Source: Dehalococcoidia bacterium UBA1141
Lineage (GTDB): Bacteria > Chloroflexota > Dehalococcoidia > Lucifugimonadales > UBA3495
Assembly (NCBI GenBank): GCA_002311385.1
Contig: DCAE01000047.1
Span: 116,735 to 180,734 of the forward strand
Direction of reading: 5' to 3'
Length of the DNA: 64,000 nt
The translations under genes were made by a program, and so were the position numbers. The notes below the pieces were generated by a model, which searched no databases, was not told the origin of the DNA, and saw nothing but the letters and a program-made list of their open reading frames with translations. This document shows, in pieces, positions 45,474 through 54,566 of the stretch; position 1 is the stretch's first letter; each line of letters starts with the position of its first letter.

Positions 45474-47516
45474 TTATTCCTTTTCCTCTTCCCGGGCCCG
45501 CTTGGCGTCTTCAATCACCCGTTGCTCTATATTAGCTGGCACCTGCTCATAGCGGTCGAACTGCAACTCGTACTCGCCCCTGCCCTGCGTCAATGAACGC
45601 AAGTCCTGAGCATAGCGTTGGGTCTCAGCCAAAGGAGCTTCGGCCTCGATGGTTGTGGTGTTATCGTGAGGGTTCATTCCCAAGATACGACCACGTTTTC
45701 CGTTGAGATCGCTCATGACCTCTCCGGTGTAGGCATCGGGCACGGTGATGGTTAGTTTCATGATTGGCTCGAGCAAAACCGGACTGGCATCCGGCATACC
45801 CTTGCGCAGCGCCTGGTTGCCCGCAATCTCGAAGGACATGCCTGAGGAGTCCACATCGTGGAAGCTGCCGTCGTAAATAACGGCCTTAACATCAACTACC
45901 GGGAAGCCAGCCAAGACACCTTCTTCCATCGCCTTGACCACACCTTTTTCCACCGAGGGGATGTATTCCTTGGGCACTTTCCCTCCCACCACCTCGCTTT
46001 TGAATTCAAAGCCTAGAGTCCGGTCCATGGGCTCCAATCTCAACTTCACATGGCCGTACTGCCCGTGACCACCGGACTGCTTCTTATGGCGGTACTCGGA
46101 TTGGGTAATCTGGGTTATCGTCTCTTTGTAAGCCACCTTGGGAAGACGGACCTTCAAGTCTGCGCCAAACTTGCGGCGTATCTTGTCCATGGCAACGTCA
46201 ATCTGTGCCTCACCTAAGCCGGTAATCACCGTCTGGTTTGTGTTGGCGTCCCTGGTTAGGCGGAGGGTGGGGTCTTCTTCCACGATGCGGCTCAAAGACG
46301 TGGACATCTTGTCTAGATCCGCCTTGGTCGCAGGACTGACCGCCACCGAGTAGTATCCAGACGGGAACTTGATACGCTCGAAATACACTTCAGTTTCCTT
46401 GCTGCACAGCGTATCCCCGGTGACCGTTTCCGAGAGCTTTCCTATGGCTCCGATATCCCCGGCTATCACCTCTGTGACGTTGTCTTGCGACTTGCCCCTG
46501 GGGAGATAGAGTTGACCTATACGCTCGGCCTGTTCCCGCGCCGGATTCCAGACCTCGGAGTTGCTCTTTATCGTGCCTTGATAAACCCGGAACAATGAAA
46601 GCTTGCCAACGAAGGGGTCTGCTGTGGTCTTGAACACAAATGCGGCTAATGAGCCACCGGGGTTTGAATCAAGCTCGGCCGTGTTCTTTTCACTCATCAC
46701 CGGCCGGGCGCCGTCGCCCGGGGACGGAAAATAGCTCTGAATCGCATCCAGAAACTCGCTTATGCCCAGGCTGTTAGTCGCCGAGCATGCCAGGATAGGC
46801 ACTAGGCTGCCATCCCAGATTGCTGCTCGTACACCGTTTTCAATCTCTTCTTGAGTCAGTTCTTCGCCTTCCAGATACTTGTCGGCCAGCACCTCGTCCG
46901 ACTCGGCGGCGGCTTCAATCAACCGGTCACGAAGCGCTTCAAGTTCCGAGGCCAAGGAGGACGGCGTATCAGCGGGGGGGTTAAGCACATCAATGACGCC
47001 CTTGAAATCCTGGGCATCACCGTCAACCAACTGAAGGGGGATGCAATTGTTCCCGAACGTGCCTTGGATATCGGCGACGCATTTAGAGAAACTGGCGTTC
47101 TCCCGGTCCATCTTGTTAACAACAAACATCCTGGGCAAACCTGCGGCCTTGGATGTGAACCAGGCCCGTTCCGTGCCCACATCCACGCCTGACTGGGCAG
47201 CCACTAAGATAGCTGCTCCCTCAACCACACGTAATGCGGCAGTAACCTCGGCGAAGAAATCTTCATAGCCGGGGGTATCCAAGAAATTTATCTTCTTATC
47301 GCCCCATTCGCAGGCTATCAGCGCTGTCTGAACGCTACCGCCGCGTTTGATTTCCTCTGGCTCATAATCGGAGACGGTATTACCGTCCTCCACCCGTCCC
47401 ATCCGAGTGGTAGCCTTTACATGGAAGAGCGCCGCCTCGCTTAGCGAGGTTTTCCCAGCTCCGCTGTGGGAGAGCAGTGCCACGTTTCTGAGGTTCTGAG
47501 TATCAACTGCGGGCAT
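45474..47516 (-). CDS. Elongation factor G-like GTPase (EF-G2 type)
   Basis: This 680-residue translational GTPase has G1 as S-H-S-G-A-G-K-T-S rather than the canonical A-H-V/I-D-A-G-K-T, D-T-P-G for G3 and N-K-M-D for G4. Domains II-V follow, with the domain IV segment H-K-K-Q-S-G-G-H-G-Q-Y-G-H near residue 490. The altered P-loop places it in the EF-G2/FusA2 branch, so the main EF-G is probably encoded elsewhere. The start codon is ATG at 47516 with a weak purine-rich site. Confidence 0.88.
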   Translation of the reverse strand: MPAVDTQNLRNVALLSHSGAGKTSLSEAALFHVKATTRMGRVEDGNTVSDYEPEEIKRGGSVQTALIACEWGDKKINFLDTPGYEDFFAEVTAALRVVEGAAILVAAQSGVDVGTERAWFTSKAAGLPRMFVVNKMDRENASFSKCVADIQGTFGNNCIPLQLVDGDAQDFKGVIDVLNPPADTPSSLASELEALRDRLIEAAAESDEVLADKYLEGEELTQEEIENGVRAAIWDGSLVPILACSATNSLGISEFLDAIQSYFPSPGDGARPVMSEKNTAELDSNPGGSLAAFVFKTTADPFVGKLSLFRVYQGTIKSNSEVWNPAREQAERIGQLYLPRGKSQDNVTEVIAGDIGAIGKLSETVTGDTLCSKETEVYFERIKFPSGYYSVAVSPATKADLDKMSTSLSRIVEEDPTLRLTRDANTNQTVITGLGEAQIDVAMDKIRRKFGADLKVRLPKVAYKETITQITQSEYRHKKQSGGHGQYGHVKLRLEPMDRTLGFEFKSEVVGGKVPKEYIPSVEKGVVKAMEEGVLAGFPVVDVKAVIYDGSFHDVDSSGMSFEIAGNQALRKGMPDASPVLLEPIMKLTITVPDAYTGEVMSDLNGKRGRILGMNPHDNTTTIEAEAPLAETQRYAQDLRSLTQGRGEYELQFDRYEQVPANIEQRVIEDAKRAREEEKE

Positions 47517-47980
47517 CGAGAGACCCCCTTTGACATACTTTATCTATTCAATCCGGGCAATTGGGAATTATTTTCCCAAAGGGTTTTATACCCTGGTTTG
47601 AAACCAAAAAGATGTTGGCCGTCGAACTTTCAAAGACCCAGGTAACAGTTATGAGGAATAATCAGACTCTACGCCCCATTCTATCGGCAAATACGCCTAG
47701 TGCGCAATATCGAATCTGAGCCTGACTTTTTGAGTCCACGGCTAATTCGGGTGCACAACAGGTTACCGCTGAAATCATGTCCCGGTATTGCCAGGCCAGT
47801 TCAAAAAAACCTCTGTAGAACTGCGTTAAATTGACAGCGACAATCCGGTGACTATAATGGTCGGATATTCGTGGGGTATCCACCTCACAGGACAATAGTG
47901 ACGAGTAATCGGCAGCCAATTAACATTTAATCAAAACGACCAACCAACCGTCTACCCAATTTGTTTCTAGGAGCACACTC
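47517..47980. other. 464-nt intergenic region between the EF-G-like gene and RidA
   Basis: A minus-strand frame at 47662-47919 starts with TTG, lacks a ribosome binding site and overlaps a consensus plus-strand promoter, so I do not call it. No other feature is seen. Confidence 0.55.
47831..47858 (+). promoter_or_regulatory. Consensus sigma70 promoter of ridA
   Basis: Perfect TTGACA and TATAAT boxes are separated by 16 nt, 123 nt before the RidA start codon. Confidence 0.7.
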
Positions 47981-48367
47981 ATGCCCAAGAAGGAAATCAT
48001 CACCAACCCGGACCTACCCTCTGGAACTGCGCCCCTGTCCCATGCGACCCGGTTCGGCAACCTGGTATTCGTTCAGGGATGCACCGGACGTCACCCTTCC
48101 ACCAACGCCGTTGGTAAGGACATCCAGGAGCAAACGCGGTTTACGCTTGATCGAATCAAGATGATTCTGGAAGGGGCGGGCACGGGGTTGGACAACGTTT
48201 TGACCAATACCTGCTACGTCACCAACCGGGAAAACTTGGCGGGGTTCAACGAGGTCTATGCCGAGTACTTCAAGACGGACCGGCCAGCCCGCACCACCAC
48301 CATAGTGAACTTCGGAGCGCCGGACAACCTGGTGGAAATCACCACCACCGCGTGTATACCGGACTGA
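47981..48367 (+). CDS. RidA family protein (reactive intermediate deaminase)
   Basis: RidA proteins hydrolyse reactive enamine/imine intermediates formed by PLP enzymes. This 128-residue protein shows G-N-L-V-F-V-Q-G near residue 23, the conserved Arg in P-A-R-T-T near residue 105 and the final V-E-I-T-T-T-A strand with the terminal Ile-Pro. AGGAG precedes the ATG. Several PLP enzymes in this window could be sources of its substrate. Confidence 0.93.
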   Translation: MPKKEIITNPDLPSGTAPLSHATRFGNLVFVQGCTGRHPSTNAVGKDIQEQTRFTLDRIKMILEGAGTGLDNVLTNTCYVTNRENLAGFNEVYAEYFKTDRPARTTTIVNFGAPDNLVEITTTACIPD

Positions 48368-48473
48368 GTCAAAGAACAACGGCTCGAATAGTGGGCCCCG
48401 CTTTCAAATCTATCAACGGATTTGGGAATCAGCCCGATGGTTTTAGCCCAGTTTGGATTATGCCCAGGAGTAA

Positions 48474-48716
48474 GTGAGTGCCTTGCCGACCAAAGCGTTC
48501 ATATTAATAGAAGCTAAAGTGGGTATGGTGCAGCAGGTCGTGAGATCTCTCAGGGCTTTGAATGGAGTAGCCTCGGCCGACGTAATCACAGGCAACTATG
48601 ATGTGATTGTATTGGTCGATGCGGCGGATATGAGCGCCATGGCCGATCTAGTAACCGGCCGGATTCAAGGGGTGCCCGGCGTTCTCCGCACTATTACTTG
48701 TGTAGTAGCCGGGTAA
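48474..48716 (+). CDS. Lrp/AsnC ligand-binding (RAM) domain protein
   Basis: This 80-residue protein is a stand-alone Lrp/AsnC C-terminal domain with the beta-alpha-beta-beta-alpha-beta order: F-I-L-I-E-A-K-V-G, then G-N-Y-D-V-I-V-L-V-D, then I-Q-G-V-P-G-V-L-R-T. There is no DNA-binding part. Such proteins bind amino acids or are small-molecule sensors. The GTG start has AGGAG only 3 nt upstream; the TTG at 48483 is an alternative. It follows ridA by 106 nt. Confidence 0.85.
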   Translation: MSALPTKAFILIEAKVGMVQQVVRSLRALNGVASADVITGNYDVIVLVDAADMSAMADLVTGRIQGVPGVLRTITCVVAG

Positions 48717-48795
48717 ACTGGGGCCTTTGGTGCAAAACCCGGCCATGGTCATCGCGGCTGGCTCTCAAATACACTCGGCTGAACTACCGCCAACA

Positions 48796-49107
48796 CTAGC
48801 CGATTTTCTTGTACACGATGTGGGACCGATTGGTGGCATGGGGCCGAATCTTGCTAGCCCAATCTCCCTTCTCCGACTCGGCCTTCCATCCTTCTGATTG
48901 AGGAACGTCGGGCGAATCAATCTCGTAAAGCGCAGCGTACCTGGCCACCCCTTCCACGTTGGCTGATTCCACCCGATACCTGGTGCAGCCGTGCACGCCA
49001 GGGGCCTTTACGATGTTGGGCACGTGCTCGGTGTCATAAATCCGGTTAAATTCCCCTTCCATCTCGCTGGGAATGTCCATTTGTACCATGTACATGTAAT
49101 CCGCCAT
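48796..49107 (-). CDS. Ferredoxin-fold (EthD/DUF4286-like) protein
   Basis: This 103-residue protein has the dimeric alpha/beta-barrel opening M-V-Q-M-D-I-P-x-E, then E-F-N-R-I-Y-D-T-E-H-V-P-N and G-V-H-G-C-T-R-Y-R, followed by A-L-Y-E-I. The same pattern occurs twice in the gene at 56475. Members are small enzymes or binding proteins without an assigned reaction. GAGGTG precedes the ATG. It converges with the Lrp-domain gene. Confidence 0.72.
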   Translation of the reverse strand: MADYMYMVQMDIPSEMEGEFNRIYDTEHVPNIVKAPGVHGCTRYRVESANVEGVARYAALYEIDSPDVPQSEGWKAESEKGDWASKIRPHATNRSHIVYKKIG

Positions 49108-49260
49108 GAGACTATCACCTCTAATTTGGATTACCCGTAATTTCCCAGAACCAACGCCCCATTTGCTCTAAGTTTCTCTGAAACACAAATCGACGAGCAA
49201 AACTCGCCATCGGCAGGTTGACCGATTACCGCATTCCAGGCTACAATCGGCCCTTCAGCG

Positions 49261-49383
49261 ACCGGTAGTGAGCCGCTCCTTCAGCGGCCCCTTCTTCTTT
49301 CGGGAAGCACCGGCCGCTCCTTTATTGCCAATAGAAAACTAAGTACCGGCAACGGGCAGTACCGGCCGCTCCATCATTGCCCG
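49261..49383. repeat. Short degenerate direct repeats with ACCGGCCGCTCC
   Basis: ACCGGCCGCTCC followed by TTTATTGCC or ATCATTGCC occurs at 49309 and 49361 (52 bp apart), with a weaker copy (ACCGGTAGTGAGCCGCTCC) at 49261. They lie just downstream of the carboxymuconolactone decarboxylase-like gene at 49384 and reach its stop codon. Confidence 0.6.
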
Positions 49384-49932
49384 CTAGTAGGTCAGGGCCG
49401 AAGGCGTACCCTCCGGCAACTCGACCTCTAAGGCTTGCAAGCAATGGGCAAGGGTGTGGTAGTAGCCAGACACTATCAGCATATCGACAACGCCTGAATC
49501 TCCTATCTGAGCCCGCACTGCCTCAAAGGTTGTGTCGGATATCTTATGCTGCCGCAGCAACTCCAGAACAAACTGGACCACGCTTGCGTCGTTTGCGTCC
49601 AATCCCACCGGGGCACGCCGCTCGTGGATGGAGTCGATTATCTCTTGGCTCAATCCGGCGGCTTTCGCAGCGGGCTGATTAACCGTCCAAACGTAACTGC
49701 CATTGGCCTCCCGGGCGGCGGTCAATACAGCCAGCGCCTTTATCCGTGGCGGCAACGGCGTCTCATATCTGGCATAACCTCCGAGCACGGCCATGTTGCC
49801 CGCCGCCTGTGGGTTGTTCAACAGAGCGGCGTAGTTCGGCGCAACGCCCCCGCGGCTGGTTTCAATCTCGTCCCAGACCTTCTGGTCTTCCGTGCTCATT
49901 CCTTCCCGCGTAGCAAAGGGTACTCTAGGCAT
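49384..49932 (-). CDS. Carboxymuconolactone decarboxylase family protein
   Basis: This 182-residue protein is a paralogue of the gene at 5892 with the same length and the shared opening M-P/A-R-V/L-P-x. It keeps the A-V-L-T-A-A-R segment but, like the other copy, no C-x-x-C pair. GGAGGTGGAG precedes the ATG at 49932; a longer frame to 50016 lacks a site. It follows the molybdopterin oxidoreductase gene on the same strand, so the two may be in one transcript, separated by a hairpin at 50001. Confidence 0.82.
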   Translation of the reverse strand: MPRVPFATREGMSTEDQKVWDEIETSRGGVAPNYAALLNNPQAAGNMAVLGGYARYETPLPPRIKALAVLTAAREANGSYVWTVNQPAAKAAGLSQEIIDSIHERRAPVGLDANDASVVQFVLELLRQHKISDTTFEAVRAQIGDSGVVDMLIVSGYYHTLAHCLQALEVELPEGTPSALTY

Positions 49933-50000
49933 GTCTCCACCTCCGCTTTGGTTGACCCGATTTGATAGTTGAAGTTTTTTGCTATGCCGACGACAAAGGT

Positions 50001-50034
50001 AGGGCCAGGTACCCAAAAAGGGGAGCCTGGCCCT
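50001..50034. terminator. Hairpin between the molybdopterin subunit and CMD genes
   Basis: AGGGCCAGG pairs perfectly with CCTGGCCCT around a 16-nt loop, 17 nt past the stop of the molybdopterin subunit. There is only a weak T-run on the minus strand, so it may attenuate rather than stop transcription. Confidence 0.5.
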
Positions 50035-50051
50035 AAGTTAGCTCGAAACTT

Positions 50052-52325
50052 CTATCCGTTTGGTTTGCCGTCTTTCTCCCACAGGGCATCCAAGACAACT
50101 CCCGGCGACATGGGTAGGTTCTGTAGCCTGGTGCCGGTAGCCCTAGCAATAGCGTTGGCTATGGCAGCCATGGGAGGCACGATGGGGACCTCTCCCACTC
50201 CCCGGACGCCAAAGGGATGTCCGGGATTGGGCACCTCCACGATAATGGTATTTATCAAAGGCAGGTCCAGAGAGGTGGGCATTCGGTAGTCCAAGAAGCT
50301 GGAATTCTCCATTCGGCCATCGTCGCTATAGAAGTACTCTTCATTCAGCGCCCAACCGATTCCTTGCACTACGCCACCCTGCATCTGGCCTTCCACGTAG
50401 CTGGGGTGGATTGCTTTACCAGCATCCTGCACGATTGTGAAGTTCAGTATGGTTACTTTACCAGTCTCTGGGTCAACTTCCACATCTGCGATCTGTGTGC
50501 TGAAAGCTGCGCCCACTCCTTGGGGGTTGACGCTGACAGCACCGGAGATCGGTCCGCCCGACCCGTTCAACTGCCCAGCAAGCTCCTTGAAGGTCATCTT
50601 CAAGTCCGGGTCTGATTTGTGCTGGAACACACCTCCAGAAAACTCCAGGTCGTCCACGTTGGTGTCCCAGATTGCCGCCGCACGGTCCAGCATCTTGGTT
50701 TTGATTTCTTGGGCGCAATCGTGGGCAGCTATGCCGGTGGCGAAGGTAGTCCGGCTGCCTCCCGTGAGGTTCGTGTATCCGACCGAATCCGTGTCAGCCA
50801 CGCTGGGATGCACGTCTTCCGCTGGGATGCCCAGAACCTCGGCGGCATGCATGGCGATGGATGCCCTGGTCCCGCCGATGTCGGTTGAGCCCGTAACCAG
50901 GCTGATGGTGCCGTCGGGGTTGACCGCTATGGAGCAACTAGACTGTAGGCCGACGTTGAACCAGAATCCCGAGGCTATGCCCCTGCCGCGCCATGGTCCG
51001 CCTGCCGGAGACTTGAACTGCTCGCTATCCTTAGCGGCTTCCAGGCATTCGATATTGCCCACCCGCTGCATTATCGGCCCGTCCACCCGGCGAGTGCCCT
51101 CTTTGGAGGCGTTAATCAACCGGAATTCGATGGGGTCTATATCCAGCTTCTGGCAAATTTCATCCACAACCTGCTCACCAGCAAAAGCGGCGCTGGGAGC
51201 GGCGGGCGCTCTGTAGGCAGCCGTCTTGGGCTTGTTGACTACTACGTCGAAACCGTCCACTTTGACGTTTTCAATGTCGTAAGGTGCGAAGATGCACATC
51301 GTGCCGGCGCCCACCAAAGCGCCTGGATATCCACCGGCTTCGTAGGCCAAGTAGCCTTCGGCAGCGGTGATTTTGCCGTCTTTGGTCGCTCCCATCTTGA
51401 CCTTGATGTAGGTCCCGGATGTGGGTCCGGTGGCCTCAAAGGTGTCTGCCCGGCTCATCACCATTTTGACGGTTTGGCCGGTCTTTTTGGAGAGTAGCGC
51501 AGCCAACGGCTCCAGGTAGATGGGTATTTTCCCACCGAAACCACCACCGATCTCCATCGGCACTACTTTGATTTTCGAGACCGGCAGGTTCAGTATCGGT
51601 GCCAGTGAGTCCCTGGCGCTAAAGGCTCCTTGGGTGCTGCACCAGACCGTAACGCTGTCGTCCCTGTTCCACATCGCTGCGCCGTTTTGGGGCTCGATGT
51701 AGCCTTGGTGCACCATGGCCGTCGTGAACTCTCTTTCCACTATCACGTCGGCTTCAGCAAAGCCTTTCTCTACGTCCCCTGTCTCATGTCTAAAGTGGTC
51801 GGCGATATTACTCTTCTTATCGGTTTTTTCACCAAACTCTCTGGTCGTTTGATCGTCATGCAAAAGTGGCGAGCCGTCTTTCATGGCTTCGCGCACATCC
51901 ATTACCGGGGTCAGCACTTCATAAACTACGACGATTAAGGCGACAGCCTCTTCCGCCACATGCTGATTGATCGCCGCCACGGCAGCAACCGGGTGCCCTC
52001 GGTACAGCACCTTGGAGCGCGCCATGATATTGTCGCTGGCAAATTGGGCGCCGCGACCTGGGCTATCCATGAAATTAACCGGCATGTCCTTCCCGGTTAG
52101 TACTGCTTTGACGCCAGGGAAGGACTCGGCTTTGCTCGTATCAACGGACTTGATAATCGCATGAGCGTGGGGACTCCGCAGCACTTTGCCGTGCAGCAGT
52201 CCGGCCGACTGAAAGTCCGCACCGTACTTGGCCCGGCCTGTGACCTTGTCCTCGCCGTCATGGCGAATAGGGCGGGTGCCGACTACCTTGAATTCCTGGT
52301 TGGAAAGAACGATGTTCGTCGCCAT
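50052..52325 (-). CDS. Xanthine dehydrogenase family protein, molybdopterin-binding (CoxL-like) subunit
   Basis: This 757-residue protein is the large Mo-cytosine/molybdopterin subunit of the xanthine oxidase family. It begins with the a/b hammerhead domain (G-T-R-P-I-R-H-D-G-E-D-K-V-T-G-R-A-K-Y), contains G-G-F-G-G-K, A-Y-R-A-P-A-A-P and, near the end, G-V-R-G-V-G-E with the catalytic Glu. The form I CO dehydrogenase motif (A-Y-x-C-S-F-R) is absent, so it oxidises an organic substrate. No FAD (medium) or 2Fe-2S (small) subunit gene is adjacent, which is unusual. GAGGTG precedes the ATG at 52325. Confidence 0.9.
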   Translation of the reverse strand: MATNIVLSNQEFKVVGTRPIRHDGEDKVTGRAKYGADFQSAGLLHGKVLRSPHAHAIIKSVDTSKAESFPGVKAVLTGKDMPVNFMDSPGRGAQFASDNIMARSKVLYRGHPVAAVAAINQHVAEEAVALIVVVYEVLTPVMDVREAMKDGSPLLHDDQTTREFGEKTDKKSNIADHFRHETGDVEKGFAEADVIVEREFTTAMVHQGYIEPQNGAAMWNRDDSVTVWCSTQGAFSARDSLAPILNLPVSKIKVVPMEIGGGFGGKIPIYLEPLAALLSKKTGQTVKMVMSRADTFEATGPTSGTYIKVKMGATKDGKITAAEGYLAYEAGGYPGALVGAGTMCIFAPYDIENVKVDGFDVVVNKPKTAAYRAPAAPSAAFAGEQVVDEICQKLDIDPIEFRLINASKEGTRRVDGPIMQRVGNIECLEAAKDSEQFKSPAGGPWRGRGIASGFWFNVGLQSSCSIAVNPDGTISLVTGSTDIGGTRASIAMHAAEVLGIPAEDVHPSVADTDSVGYTNLTGGSRTTFATGIAAHDCAQEIKTKMLDRAAAIWDTNVDDLEFSGGVFQHKSDPDLKMTFKELAGQLNGSGGPISGAVSVNPQGVGAAFSTQIADVEVDPETGKVTILNFTIVQDAGKAIHPSYVEGQMQGGVVQGIGWALNEEYFYSDDGRMENSSFLDYRMPTSLDLPLINTIIVEVPNPGHPFGVRGVGEVPIVPPMAAIANAIARATGTRLQNLPMSPGVVLDALWEKDGKPNG

Positions 52326-52601
52326 ATAAGACACCTCATTTGCGGTGTTGGAATTGGGTTTTTACCCTTGGCCGCCCGCAATAGCAATCCTGGAGCAGGC
52401 CAGTGGAAATTGTAACACATCCGAGCCTAAGCGCCGGTGCAATACGGCAAAAACTCCGTGTATACTTGGCTGGTTGACCCACAGAGACGATTTTCTAGCC
52501 AATCCCGGCTGTAGGCCGTGATGCTGGTCTCCCAATAAGAAAAACCTACGGACCCTTACTGGCCGGCAACTAGCCGGTCCCTCATTTCATCCGGAGGAAC
52601 T

Positions 52602-53831
52602 ATGCAACCGCTAAGCGACATCCGCGTGCTGGCCGTAACCGTGTACTTGGCCGGCCCCTTCACCAGTATGACCCTAGCCCGAATGGGCGCCGAAGTAATC
52701 AAAGTGGAAATTCCTGGCAAAGGAGACCCTGTCAGAGGAAACGGACCATTCGCCGGACCGAAAGGCACCAGTCCTCAGATTCAAACCGACGTCGACCTAT
52801 CCACTCGGTTCCTCAAGCGCACCCAAGGGGTCAAGAGCGTGACCCTCAATCTGAAAAACCCAAAAGGCCGGGAAATGTTCTTGGAATTGGCCAAGAGCTC
52901 CGACGTTTTGCTGGAAAACCTGGCCCCCGGCTCCATGACCAGGTTGGGATTGGGCTACGAAGATGTTTCCAGAGTCAATCCAGGCATCATCTACACTTCC
53001 ATCTCCGGCTACGGCCAAACCGGCGAATATGCCAGCAAGCCAGCCCATGACCCGCAGATTCAAGGAATGAGCGGCCTAATGGATATCAATGGCGATGCCG
53101 ACGGCCCGCCGACCAAGGTTGGCTTCTACATCGGCGATTTGGTAACGCCACTTTTCGCTTGCTATTCAATCATGGCGGCCCTCCGCCACAAAGACAGCAC
53201 CGGTGAGGGGCAGTACTTGGACGTGTCCATGATGGACTCTCTGGTTTCTCTCATGTTTATGGAAAACCTGGAAGAGAGCATCGCCGATGGAATGCCCCTG
53301 CGGACGGGGAACATTAGCCGTAGCGGGCCCACCGGCCTCTACGAAACAAAAGACGGTGACTTGTCCATCACCGTCACCAGCGACGACCAATGGCTACGTC
53401 TGGCCAAGGCGCTGGACGCGCCCGAGTTGTTGGAGGATCCCAGGTTCTCTGACTACCATTCCCGCACGGTTAACGTGGAAGATGCCCGGGAGGACATCCA
53501 AAGGCTAATCGGACGGCTAACATTGAAAGAGGCGATTGCTCAACTAGAGGGCGCCGACGTACCTTGCGCTCCCATCCGTACGGCGAAAGACATCATGAAC
53601 GACCAGCATTTTACGGACCGCGGCAGCCTCGTCCCAATGCGCCACGGAGCCATGGAGCAATCGGTCGAAGGGGGAATCGGTTCCGGATTTCCAGTGATTT
53701 TCTCCAGCGGGCCTCTACCGGAGATGACCGGAGCGCCGACGCTGGGAATGCACAATGACGAGATTTACAGCCGTTTGCTGGGATTGAACGCCGAGGACTT
53801 GAAAACCCTTAAATCAGACGGCGTTCTCTGA
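52602..53831 (+). CDS. CaiB/BaiF family CoA transferase
   Basis: This 409-residue family III CoA transferase shows V-T-L-N-L-K-N-P-K-G-R near residue 80, L-G-L-G-Y-E-D-V, S-G-Y-G-Q-T-G near residue 133, and the catalytic Asp in S-M-M-D-S-L near residue 210. It moves CoA between carboxylic acids. GGAGG precedes the ATG. It is divergent from the molybdopterin gene across 276 nt and leads a plus-strand run of catabolic genes, including the CitE-like lyase. Confidence 0.9.
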   Translation: MQPLSDIRVLAVTVYLAGPFTSMTLARMGAEVIKVEIPGKGDPVRGNGPFAGPKGTSPQIQTDVDLSTRFLKRTQGVKSVTLNLKNPKGREMFLELAKSSDVLLENLAPGSMTRLGLGYEDVSRVNPGIIYTSISGYGQTGEYASKPAHDPQIQGMSGLMDINGDADGPPTKVGFYIGDLVTPLFACYSIMAALRHKDSTGEGQYLDVSMMDSLVSLMFMENLEESIADGMPLRTGNISRSGPTGLYETKDGDLSITVTSDDQWLRLAKALDAPELLEDPRFSDYHSRTVNVEDAREDIQRLIGRLTLKEAIAQLEGADVPCAPIRTAKDIMNDQHFTDRGSLVPMRHGAMEQSVEGGIGSGFPVIFSSGPLPEMTGAPTLGMHNDEIYSRLLGLNAEDLKTLKSDGVL

Positions 53832-53877
53832 CCGAATTCACTGACTATAGGCATTGACTAGAGGAATTGGAGAATAG

Positions 53878-54498
53878 ATGGAATTCCCCAAATGGGAAGC
53901 GGCGGGAGATCTCTTCGAGGGCTGCAACTGTCAAATGATTTGCCCCTGTCACTTTTCATTTAAACAAAGGCAAACCGAGTTGGTATGCCAGGCGACTTGG
54001 GCTTTTCATTTTGAACAAGGTTCCTGGGGCGAAATCGATTTAGCTGGCTCAAATGTGTTCATGGTTGCCCTCTCACCCGGCAAGACTATGATTGAGGGAA
54101 ATTGGACCGCATTACTATATATAGATGAACGGGCCACTCCGGAACAAGCAGACGCCCTCAGTTCCATGTTCTCCGGCGACGCCGGTGGTCCTTGGCCTAG
54201 GCTGGCCCAATTCTTTACTAACGGGAAGTACAAGGCCGTCAAGCTGGTGCCCATGGAATTTACCAAACAAGACCGTAATTTTAGCTTAAAGGTGTCCGAT
54301 GTGGCTTTCTTGGAGGTGGCCGCCATAACCGGAGCCGATAGAGAAGAAGTAGCCACTCTCACCAATTTGAAGAACGTAATCCATGGTCCGGTTCATACGC
54401 TGGCCCATTCCAAACACGGGATCTCCGATGAAGGACTTCAGTGGGATTGCAGCGACACCCACGGGCTTTATAGCAAGTTCAGTTGGTCAGGGCCCTAG
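53878..54498 (+). CDS. DUF1326 domain protein
   Basis: This 206-residue protein begins with the DUF1326 signature: W-E-A-A-G-D-L-F-E-G-C-N-C near residue 5, then M-I-C-P-C-H. It has four clustered Cys residues that could bind a metal. The function is unknown. GGAG lies 8 nt before the ATG. It follows the CoA transferase by 46 nt and is probably co-transcribed with it. Confidence 0.85.
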   Translation: MEFPKWEAAGDLFEGCNCQMICPCHFSFKQRQTELVCQATWAFHFEQGSWGEIDLAGSNVFMVALSPGKTMIEGNWTALLYIDERATPEQADALSSMFSGDAGGPWPRLAQFFTNGKYKAVKLVPMEFTKQDRNFSLKVSDVAFLEVAAITGADREEVATLTNLKNVIHGPVHTLAHSKHGISDEGLQWDCSDTHGLYSKFSWSGP

Positions 54499-54566
54499 CA
54501 GCCGTTAATTTTCGCCAACGATTTACCCCTAATGATTAACCCCCAACGATTAAGAAGAGAGAAAAG

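Noticed and set aside
47662..47919. An 85-residue minus-strand frame before ridA
   Set aside because: It has a TTG start without a ribosome binding site and overlaps a consensus -35/-10 promoter on the other strand.
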